Positions 7,881 through 15,696 of a stretch of 41,600 bases of DNA are shown here, piece after piece. The notes beneath the pieces are model-generated. The model had not been told where the DNA came from. It was given only the letters and a program-made list of their open reading frames with translations, and searched no databases. How positions within the stretch are numbered: the stretch's first letter is position 1; each line of letters begins with the position of its first letter. Origin of the DNA: Geodermatophilaceae bacterium. Lineage in GTDB: Bacteria; Actinomycetota; Actinomycetes; Mycobacteriales; Geodermatophilaceae. The translations under genes and the position numbers were made by a program. The stretch spans positions 1-41,600 of the forward strand of contig JACCZY010000027.1 of the NCBI GenBank assembly GCA_013695685.1, in the 5' to 3' direction.

Positions 7881-8669
7881 CTAGCTGCCCGAGGGCGCCG
7901 TGAGTCGGCAGATCCGGGCGAACTCGTCGGCGTCGAGGCTTGCTCCCCCGACCAGGGCGCCGTCGACATCGGGCTGAGCCACGATTCCTTCGGTGTTCGA
8001 CGCCTTGACCGACCCGCCGTACAGGATACGCATGTCGTCGGCAAGCGCCGCGGAGTGCAGCTCGCGCACTCGACCGCGCAACGCCGAGCAGAGTTCCTGC
8101 GCGTCCTCCGGGGTGGCGACCTCGCCGGTCCCGATCGCCCACACCGGCTCGTAGGCCAGCACCAGCTCAGTGAGCCGCTCGGCGGCCAGGCCGGCCACGG
8201 CACCGTCAAGTTGGGCCAGGCAGTGCTCGACGTGTGTCCCGGCCTCGCGGACCGCGAGCCCTTCGCCGACGCAGAGGATCGGAATGATGGCGTTGTCGAG
8301 GGCGGCGGTCAGCTTGGCGTTGACGATGGCGTCGTCCTCGCCGTGGTGCTCGCGCCGCTCGGAGTGGCCGACGAGGACGTACTGGCAGCCGAGCTTGGCC
8401 AGCATCGAGCCGCTGATGTCACCGGTGTAGGCGCCCGCTGCGTGGGGGGACAGGTCCTGCGCACCGTAGCCGAGCAGCATCTGGTCCCCGGTGATCAGGG
8501 ACTGCACGCTGCGGAGGGAAACGAACGGCGGCAGCACGACCACCTCGACGGCCCGCAACTGCTGCTCGTCGAGGCTGAACGCCACCTTCTGCACGAGCGC
8601 GATTGCCTCGAGCGGGGCGAGGTTCATCTTCCAGTTGCCCGCGATCATCGGGCGCCGCCACGTGATCAT
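7881..8669 (-). CDS. tpiA: Triosephosphate isomerase
   Basis: Interconverts dihydroxyacetone phosphate and glyceraldehyde 3-phosphate. The 262-residue TIM barrel shows [12 protein letters not shown] at the N-terminus, the catalytic histidine in GHSERR (His102), the catalytic glutamate in [11 protein letters not shown] (about 172-182) and the phosphate-binding YGGSVKASN and ALVGGASL near the C-terminus. The ATG at 8669 gives the usual residues before GNWKMN, but it lies inside one arm of the hairpin at 8661-8710; the next in-frame ATG is at 8648 (MIAGNWKMN). It is downstream of pgk in the glycolytic operon. Confidence 0.95.
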   Translation of the reverse strand: MITWRRPMIAGNWKMNLAPLEAIALVQKVAFSLDEQQLRAVEVVVLPPFVSLRSVQSLITGDQMLLGYGAQDLSPHAAGAYTGDISGSMLAKLGCQYVLVGHSERREHHGEDDAIVNAKLTAALDNAIIPILCVGEGLAVREAGTHVEHCLAQLDGAVAGLAAERLTELVLAYEPVWAIGTGEVATPEDAQELCSALRGRVRELHSAALADDMRILYGGSVKASNTEGIVAQPDVDGALVGGASLDADEFARICRLTAPSGS

Positions 8670-8710
8670 GGGGTTCCGCCGGTCATAGGCGGCGAAACCC
8701 CATGATCACG
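8661..8710. repeat. 20-bp inverted repeat between pgk and tpiA
   Basis: Arms 8661-8680 and 8691-8710 are complementary at 19 of 20 positions with a 10-nt loop. Both arms carry GTGATCATGGGG or its complement. It lies 22 nt past the pgk stop, and the tpiA start codon is within the proximal arm. It could be a terminator-like or processing element and may control tpiA translation. No U-run follows on either strand. Confidence 0.75.
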
Positions 8711-8732
8711 GAGTAGAGCTGGGGACGACACC

Positions 8733-9932
8733 TCAGTCGCCCAGCACGGCCAGGCCGGGGAGCGTCTTGCCCTCCAGATATTCAAGCGATGCGCCGCCGC
8801 CGGTGGAGATGTGCCCGTACGCCGAGTCGCCCAGCCCGAGCGTACGTACCGCGGCCGCGGAGTCCCCGCCGCCGACGACCGACAGACCCTCCACGGCGGC
8901 CACCGCCTTGCCGACACCCTTCGTCCCCCCGGCAAACGGCGCGAGTTCGAACACGCCCATCGGCCCGTTCCAGAACACGGTGCGCGCTCCGTCCAGCGCC
9001 TCGGTGAACAACCGGACCGACTGCGGCCCGATGTCCAGGCCCTTGAGCCCGGCCGGGATGGCGTCAGCGGCAACAACCGTCACCTGGGTGTCCGCGACGA
9101 GGGACTCGGCGCAGGCGATGTCCACCGGCAGCACGATCCGGTCCCCGGCGTCGGTGAGCAGCCGCCGGCACGTCTCGACCTGATCCTGCTCGAGCAACGA
9201 CCCGCCCACCTCGTACCCCTTCGCGGCGAGGAACGTGAAGCACATCCCGCCGCCGATCAACAGACGGTCGACGGCGGGCAGCAGCGCCTCGATTACACCG
9301 AGCTTGTCCGATACCTTGCTCCCGCCCAGTACGACGACGTACGGCCGCTCGGGATCCTCCACGAGCCGGCGCAGCACCTCAACCTCCCGCAGCACCAGGC
9401 GCCCCGCGTACTGCGGCAGCCGCTGCGCGACGTCGTACACGCTGGCGTGCTTGCGATGCACAGCGCCGAACGCGTCGTCGACGTAGGCCTGGGCCAGCGC
9501 GGCGAGTTCGTCGGCGAGGCGGGCCCGCTCGTCGTCGTCCTTGCTCGTCTCACGCGGGTCGAAGCGGATGTTCTCCAGCATCGCGGCCTGTCCGTCGGCC
9601 AGCCGCTGCACGGTGTTCCGGGCGCTCTCGCCGACGACGTCGGCCGCCATGGCGACCGGCTGACCGAGCAGCTCACCGAGCCGCTCGGAGACGGGGGCGA
9701 GCGAGTACGCCGGATCCGGCCGCCCCTTCGGCCGGCCGAGGTGCGCAGCGACGACCACGCGGGCACCGGCCTCGGTGAGTTTGCGGATGGTCGGGAGGCT
9801 GGCCCGGATCCGGCCGTCGTCGGTGATCAGCGCCTCGCCGGTGGAGTTGTCCAGCGGCACGTTCAGGTCGGCGCGCAGGAGTACATGCGTGCCGGTGACA
9901 CCCTCGGCAAGCAGGTCGTCAAGCCGCCGCAT
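8733..9932 (-). CDS. pgk: Phosphoglycerate kinase
   Basis: Transfers the acyl phosphate of 1,3-bisphosphoglycerate to ADP in glycolysis. The 399-residue length is normal. Motifs in order are [11 protein letters not shown] near residue 18, [12 protein letters not shown] near 64, the hinge region GGSKVSDKL, the nucleotide-binding WNGPMGVFE and the C-terminal [10 protein letters not shown]. It starts 13 nt after the gap stop and is followed by the palindrome at 8661-8710 and tpiA, so gap-pgk-tpiA form one unit. Confidence 0.97.
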   Translation of the reverse strand: MRRLDDLLAEGVTGTHVLLRADLNVPLDNSTGEALITDDGRIRASLPTIRKLTEAGARVVVAAHLGRPKGRPDPAYSLAPVSERLGELLGQPVAMAADVVGESARNTVQRLADGQAAMLENIRFDPRETSKDDDERARLADELAALAQAYVDDAFGAVHRKHASVYDVAQRLPQYAGRLVLREVEVLRRLVEDPERPYVVVLGGSKVSDKLGVIEALLPAVDRLLIGGGMCFTFLAAKGYEVGGSLLEQDQVETCRRLLTDAGDRIVLPVDIACAESLVADTQVTVVAADAIPAGLKGLDIGPQSVRLFTEALDGARTVFWNGPMGVFELAPFAGGTKGVGKAVAAVEGLSVVGGGDSAAAVRTLGLGDSAYGHISTGGGASLEYLEGKTLPGLAVLGD

Positions 9933-9945
9933 CAGATCTGCACCG

Positions 9946-10965
<1,020 letters not shown>

Positions 10966-10988
10966 TCAAGGCTGGAGTGTCTGGACCG

Positions 10989-10994
10989 AGCCTA
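10989..10994 (-). promoter_or_regulatory. Candidate -10 box of gap promoter
   Basis: TAGGCT on the minus strand, about 39 nt before the gap GTG, fits the actinobacterial TANNNT -10 pattern. It would give a short untranslated leader carrying the GAGGAG site. No clear -35 is visible. Confidence 0.35.
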
Positions 10995-11053
10995 CCGAGA
11001 GCGCTCACGCTCCTGCGCGGCGACGCTGGCGGCGCTGGCCCGACGGCGACCGG

Positions 11054-12085
11054 TCAGTGCAGGTCGCGGCGGTGGAAGAGCCAGGTGCCCAGCGCCAGCA
11101 GAACCAGGAGGTACGCCGACAGCGTCAGGCCTCCTCTGACGTTGGACACCACGATCTCGGTGAACTCGGTGAAGCTGCCGGTCGACTCGTCAACACGCGG
11201 ACCGGCCACGAAGATGGTCAGGCCGCCCTGCAGGATGAGCGCCACCGAGCTGTCGGTGAGGAGGAACGGTTGGGTGCTCGGGACCAGGGCGCGCAACGCC
11301 GTCTCGACAACGGCGAAGTAGGCGAAGCCGATACCCAGCGCAGCGCCGGTGTTGCGGATCAGGTTGGCCAGCCCGAACCCGAGCAGCGTGGTGATGACCA
11401 CGAGCAGCACCGACCGGCCGGCTTGCCCGAGGAAGTCACCCCAGAAGCCGGCCGGGACATCTGTAGTGGTACCGCGGGTACGGGCGAGCAGTTGCGCGAC
11501 GCCGAACCACGCGAGTTGGCCGAGCAGACCCAGCACCGCGCCGGCGAGGGCGGCAACCCCCGTCTTGACGCCGATCACCCTCAGCCGGCGGGTCTCCCAG
11601 AACAGCAGCGCCACGATCGAGCGGGTCGACCACTCCGCACCGACGTACGTCGCTCCGATCACGAAGCCGAGCATCGCGGTCGCCGCGGCTACCGCCAGCG
11701 CGCCGGCCGGCAGGTCACCGGTCAGCGTGAAAGGTTGTTTGAAAATGTAGTTCTCGACGCCGAAGCCCTGTTCGTCGAGGGGCGGCCCGCAGACGAATTC
11801 CCGATCGCTCTCGGGGATCGCCTCGTCGGCCAGGCACTCCTGCCGGTACTGCTCGGCGAGCGCCAGATCCTGCTCCATCCGGGCCTGCGCGTCGGCGAGG
11901 ATCGCGGGGGTCGGCTCGGAGTACTGCGTAGAGGCGACGACGGAGAGCACCAGAAAGCCGAGGACGGCCAGGCCGACCAGCACCTGGATGAACCGGCGGG
12001 CGGCCAGCCGGGCCAGTTCGGTGCGCAGCAGCGAGCCGCGCAGGGTCGCCGGCTCCGGGCCGGTCTCCCGGGGCGGCGCGCTCAC
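11054..12085 (-). CDS. ABC-2 type transporter permease
   Basis: Membrane subunit of an ABC exporter encoded with the ATPase just upstream. The 343-residue protein has a short cytoplasmic N-terminus, a first membrane segment (FIQVLVGLAVLGFLVLSVVA) and a long extracellular loop with two cysteines (QECLADE and FVCGPP). Further segments follow around TAMLGFVIGATYVGAEWSTR, GVAALAGAVLGLLGQLAW, LLVVITTLLGFGLANLI, and the C-terminal AYLLVLLALGTWLFHRR. The GTG at 12085 overlaps the ATPase stop (GTGA), which decides the start over the much longer open frame. The substrate is unknown. Confidence 0.87.
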   Translation of the reverse strand: MSAPPRETGPEPATLRGSLLRTELARLAARRFIQVLVGLAVLGFLVLSVVASTQYSEPTPAILADAQARMEQDLALAEQYRQECLADEAIPESDREFVCGPPLDEQGFGVENYIFKQPFTLTGDLPAGALAVAAATAMLGFVIGATYVGAEWSTRSIVALLFWETRRLRVIGVKTGVAALAGAVLGLLGQLAWFGVAQLLARTRGTTTDVPAGFWGDFLGQAGRSVLLVVITTLLGFGLANLIRNTGAALGIGFAYFAVVETALRALVPSTQPFLLTDSSVALILQGGLTIFVAGPRVDESTGSFTEFTEIVVSNVRGGLTLSAYLLVLLALGTWLFHRRDLH

Positions 12086-12996
12086 TGGTCCTCCGCGGTG
12101 AGGCCGAGGAACACGCTCTCCAGGTCCGCTGCCATGGGCGACAGTTCGCTCAGGTACTGACCCTCGGCGGCGAGTGCCCGCGTGATGGTGCTCGGCTCGC
12201 TGACCCCATGCACCAGCCACGCGTCGGCGAGTGCCGTCAGCGTGAACCCGGCCGCGGTCAGTACGGCGTACGCCGCCTGCGGATCCGGTGCGCGGAGGCG
12301 GATGTCACCGGTCGCTCCCGACGCCAGTACGTCGGCTACGTGGCCGGTGGCCACGAGCCTGCCGCGGGCGATGATCGTCACGTCGTCGCAGACCTGCTGT
12401 ACCTCGCTGAGCAGGTGCGAGGACAGCAGGATGGTGGTCTGCCCGTCGGCGCCAAGCTGGCGGATGAGTTCGCGCACCTCCCGGATGCCGGCCGGATCGA
12501 GGCCGTTGCTCGGTTCGTCGAGCACGAGCAGGGCCGGGGACTTGAGCAGAGCGGCGGCAATCCCGAGCCGCTGCTTCATGCCCAGCGAGTAGCCCTTGAA
12601 CGCGTCGTCACCGCGGTCGCGCAGACCAACGATCTCCAGGCACTCCTCGATGCGGCTGGGGGAGACACCCGCCACCCCGGCGAGCAGACGCAGGTTGCGG
12701 CGACCGCTGAAATTGGGGAAGAACAGCGGTGCTTCGACCAGCGCTCCGATCGAGCCGATGACCTCGGGTAGCTGGTCCGGCACCGGCCGGCCGAGCAGCC
12801 GCATGCTCCCGGAGTCGACGCGGACCAGACCGAGCAGTGCCCGGATCGTGGTCGTCTTGCCAGACCCGTTCGGGCCCAGGAAACCGTGGACGCGGTGCTC
12901 GGCGACCGACAGATCGAGGCCGTCGAGCGCCTTCTGTGCTGGCTTGCCGCGGCGTTGATAAGACTTGTGTGCGCCCTCGACCTCGACGACGGCCAC
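12082..12996 (-). CDS. ABC transporter ATP-binding protein (drug/antibiotic export type)
   Basis: Cytoplasmic ATPase that would drive the adjacent permease. The 304-residue protein has Walker A GPNGSGKTTT (41-50), a signature region YSLGMKQRLGIAAALL in which LGMKQ replaces LSGGQ as is common in the CcmA/NatA-like group, Walker B ALLVLDEPSNGLDP, the switch histidine in LLSSHLLSEVQ, and a C-terminal extension typical of the DrrA/BcrA-like group. The GTG at 12996 follows AAGGAGGT closely and starts MAVVEVEGAHKSY; an upstream GTG at 13029 has no ribosome binding site. Overlap with the permease indicates one operon. Confidence 0.9.
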   Translation of the reverse strand: MAVVEVEGAHKSYQRRGKPAQKALDGLDLSVAEHRVHGFLGPNGSGKTTTIRALLGLVRVDSGSMRLLGRPVPDQLPEVIGSIGALVEAPLFFPNFSGRRNLRLLAGVAGVSPSRIEECLEIVGLRDRGDDAFKGYSLGMKQRLGIAAALLKSPALLVLDEPSNGLDPAGIREVRELIRQLGADGQTTILLSSHLLSEVQQVCDDVTIIARGRLVATGHVADVLASGATGDIRLRAPDPQAAYAVLTAAGFTLTALADAWLVHGVSEPSTITRALAAEGQYLSELSPMAADLESVFLGLTAEDQ

Positions 12997-13033
12997 CGCA
13001 CCTCCTTGAGCTGAGCCAGCCGTCGCCACTGTG

Positions 13034-13075
13034 TCACAGCGGCGGAGTCATAGCGGCGGAGTCACAGCGGCGGCC
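13034..13075. repeat. 14-bp tandem repeat, three copies
   Basis: TCACAGCGGCGGAG is repeated three times (13034-13047, 13048-13061, 13062-13075) with one or two changes. The array lies between the divergent ABC ATPase gene and the DGPF remnant, just upstream of the ATPase start, so it may affect that promoter or be a simple slippage product. Confidence 0.7.
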
Positions 13076-13169
13076 GTGATCAGGTACTGCAGCATGTCGA
13101 TTCCGGGCGGGGGCATTCGTAGGGATGATGACGCCGGGCACCGGGCCCGGTGCGCGAAAGGAGCCAGCC

Positions 13170-13471
13170 ATGGGGCAGTACGCCGTCCTCATCTCCCTCG
13201 ACGAGAACGTCGAGTCCTCAACCGTTCGGTGGCTGTGGCTGTGGCTGTGGCGCTGGCCGACGGTCCGTCGGCCGGGTTGGCCTTGCTGGCGGAGCTCGAC
13301 GGCGATCTGGCCGGCTACCACTGCCTGCACGCCGCGCGAAGCGAGCTGCTGCGCCAGATCGGGGATCTCGCTGGTGCCCGGGCGGCCTGTCAGCGCGCCT
13401 TGGACCTGGTCGGCAACGACGCCGAACGCCGCCTGCTGCAGCGACGGCTAGCCGCCTTGCCGGCGCCGTGA
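13170..13471 (+). pseudogene. Remnant of a DGPF (YCII-like) gene fused by deletion to the 3' end of an ECF sigma factor gene
   Basis: AAAGGAG precedes an ATG at 13170 that opens MGQYAVLISLDEN, resembling the start of YCII/DGPF-domain proteins. The match stops after about 15 codons. From about 13214 another frame reads VLNRSVAVAVAVALADGPSAG and on through LAGYHCLHAARSELLR to the stop at 13471, which matches the C-terminal helical domain of the SigJ/ECF41-like sigma factors usually encoded right after a DGPF gene. The middle of both genes (several hundred residues) is absent, so this looks like one internal deletion that joined the two ends out of frame. Both ends are seen in the sequence; the deletion is inferred. 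Confidence 0.7.
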
Positions 13472-13557
13472 GACCGCCTCCTGGGCCGATCGACAGTCGT
13501 GCAATCCGATCGCGGCATCGAGGAGCGGTCTGAGCGCGGTTCCGACGTGGCCGAGAG

Positions 13558-14526
13558 TCAGCGGGTCACAGCGAGCGTCTGCGGGCCGCGGAAGGCGACG
13601 TTCGGCGGGAAGCTCAACAGCTGACCCTCGACGAGGCGCAGGTCCGGTGCCCGCTCGAGCAGCTGCTCGAGGACCACGAGCAGTTCCAGTCGGGCCAGCG
13701 CGGCACCGAGGCAGAAGTGGATGCCCTTGCCGAAGGACAGGTGTGCCCGCGCATCGTGGCGCTGCAGGTCGAAGATGTCGGGGTCGGGGAACCGCTCCGG
13801 GTCGCGGTTGGCCGCGGCCAGCATCAGCAGCAGCTTCGCGCCCTCCGGCAGCCGGGCGCCGCCCAGCTCGACCGCGCGGGTGGTGATCCGCCGCCACGCG
13901 ACCACGCTCGTGTCGTAGCGCAGCACCTCCTCTACCGCAGTGGGCAGCAAGGACGGTTCTGCGCGCAGTTGTGACCATCGGTCGGGGACCTCGAGCAGTC
14001 GGTGTACCGCATTACCGATCAGGCCGGTGGTCGTCTCGTGCCCGGCGAAGGACAGTCCGTAGGTCACGTTGACGATCTCGTCGACACTGACGGCTTCGTG
14101 GTCGTGGAGGTGCACCCGGAGCAGATCGCTGGTGAAGTCGTCCCGCAGGTCGGCCAGCCGTGCGTGGACGAACGTTTCGCAGTACAGCCAGTACGCCGCC
14201 AGCTGCTCGGCGATGCGGGCCTGTGCCGACGTGCTCGGGCGTCCCCAGGAGAACGACATCCGGTCGGTGCACCAGTCCTTGAGCCGCTCGGTGTCGCCGT
14301 CCGGGAACCCGATCAACGCGAAGACCACCACCGCCGGCAGGGGAAAGGCCAGCTCCTCGACCAGATCGGCTGAGCCTTCTGCGTCGATGCGAGCGAGCAA
14401 CCGGTCGACCAGTTCAGAGCAGCGGTCCCGGACCGTCGGCTCCAGCGCTGCCAGCCGACGTGCCGAGAACGACTTCATGTTCTGCATGCGAATACGACCG
14501 TGCTTCGGTGGATCGCAGTTGGACAT
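13558..14526 (-). pseudogene. Cytochrome P450, N-terminally truncated
   Basis: The 322-residue frame holds the C-terminal three quarters of a bacterial cytochrome P450. It has DPPKHGRIR, which in intact P450s lies near residue 90, the I-helix oxygen-activation motif AGHETT, the K-helix EEVLR (ExxR) and the haem-cysteine loop LSFGKGIHFCLG. The haem site and core motifs are intact. Family members are about 400 residues, so the N-terminal 80-90 are missing from the called frame. The frame continues without a stop upstream to about 14605 and reads P450-like there (SLTGGFGATPTM), but it has no ATG or GTG, and no P450 sequence is recognisable farther upstream. No ferredoxin gene is adjacent. It is probably a decaying gene; a non-canonical start is less likely. 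Confidence 0.72.
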
Positions 14527-14721
14527 CGTCGGCGTCGCGCCGAACCCGCCAGTCAGGGATGCGGCCGACGATTGGCAGCGTCGGTGGTGGCCGGCACGAT
14601 CATGGTCGGCACCTAGTGGTGTGTCGCTGTGCGGTTGCTCACCATCGGCGGCTGTCGGGAGTGCTCGGCCGGGACCACCCGTTGTCCGGCTGCATCATCA
14701 CCGACCACGAACCGGCCGCAT

Positions 14722-14757
14722 TGACCGGTACGACGACGCTGACCGGCACGACGATCA
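14722..14757. repeat. 18-bp direct repeat upstream of the two-TM protein gene
   Basis: Two near-copies of TGACCGGYACGACGA (14722-14739 and 14740-14757) sit 17 nt before the ATG at 14774. They could be regulator half-sites or a local duplication. The rest of the 14527-14773 gap shows only the degraded upstream part of the P450 frame on the other strand. Confidence 0.45.
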
Positions 14758-14773
14758 CCGCACAGACGAGACG

Positions 14774-15571
14774 ATGGATACACAGACCCGAAGCGCGACA
14801 CCCGACACCGCATCCACCACCCCGGCACCTCGCGACCGGCAACCCATGCTCGACCTCTCGCTCACCCAGATCATCGGGGGCTCGCTCGCCGCTGCGACCG
14901 GAGCTGCGCTGACATCGAGCCTCGGCGTCGCGGGGACGATCGTCGGAGCCGCCACGATCAGCGTGGTCAGCGTGGTGGGCGGCGCCCTGTACACGCATTC
15001 GCTACGCCAGACCGGGCGGCGCGTGCTCGCCGGTACCGCCGCCGACGTACGACGATCGGCTAGGACGGCGCCTGCCGAGCCGACGCGGGCGGCCGGTAGC
15101 GCCGTCGACGTACGACGATCTGCCCTGACGGAGGCCGCCGGGCCGGAGCGGGCGGCCGGTACCGCCGTACCCAGGCAGTCGGGCCTTCGCCCCCGGAGTC
15201 TGCTTGCAGGCGCCGCTGCGGTGTTCGCGTTGGCGATTGCCGGGATCACCGGCTACGAGCTGGCCACCGGTGCGCCCATCTCCGGCGGCACCGGCGGTAC
15301 GACTCTCAACCAGGTCACCGGAACCGGACCGGCAGCGGCCGGCGGCAACCCGGCCGACGGTGTTCCGTCGGACTCATCGGCCGATCCCACAGGCCCCTCC
15401 ACCGGGCCGACGTCGGTGCCCACGTCAGTGCCGACGGAGACGACCGGGCCGAGCACCGGCACCACATCGCCGGCGGAGTCGACCACACCCTCGACCACGC
15501 CCTCCCACACAGCCACGCCGCGGCCCTCGGAACCGACGACGACGCCACCCGGCCCTACACCGCAGCCGTAA
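14774..15571 (+). CDS. Two-TM membrane protein with Ser/Thr/Pro-rich tail, function unknown
   Basis: The 265-residue protein has a long hydrophobic segment (about residues 33-75, with SLGVAGTIVGAATISVVSVV, then YTHSLRQTGRR) and a second near 145-165 (LLAGAAAVFALAIAGITGYE). It ends in about 90 residues of mostly Gly, Ser, Thr and Pro with acidic residues, probably an extended segment outside the membrane. The linker carries a 21-residue tandem duplication (units starting DVRRSA and ending RAAGSAV or RAAGTAV). Proteins with the GVAGT-x-VGA...Y-x-HSL-R pattern are widespread in actinobacteria but have no known role. The ATG at 14774 was chosen because the frame farther upstream is antisense to the P450. 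Confidence 0.65.
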   Translation: MDTQTRSATPDTASTTPAPRDRQPMLDLSLTQIIGGSLAAATGAALTSSLGVAGTIVGAATISVVSVVGGALYTHSLRQTGRRVLAGTAADVRRSARTAPAEPTRAAGSAVDVRRSALTEAAGPERAAGTAVPRQSGLRPRSLLAGAAAVFALAIAGITGYELATGAPISGGTGGTTLNQVTGTGPAAAGGNPADGVPSDSSADPTGPSTGPTSVPTSVPTETTGPSTGTTSPAESTTPSTTPSHTATPRPSEPTTTPPGPTPQP

Positions 15572-15670
15572 GCCCTGCCCCGCCGGGACGATCATGAAGA
15601 TCCGCGCACACTGAAGCAGGACATAAGCGGCGAGCGGGCCACCAAACGTCATGATCGCCCGGAGCAGGGC
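15572..15670. terminator. Long imperfect palindrome between convergent genes
   Basis: Arms 15572-15597 and 15649-15670 pair as GCCCTG-C-CC...CGATCATGA with a few mismatches and a 4-nt bulge, around a 51-nt loop. It lies between the stop of the two-TM protein gene and the stop of xdhA, so it is well placed as a bidirectional terminator. The segment 15587-15602 is the exact reverse complement of 22971-22986 at the other end of the purine operon. Confidence 0.55.
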
Positions 15671-15696
15671 GGTCGAGTGATACCGGCGGAGCAGGG

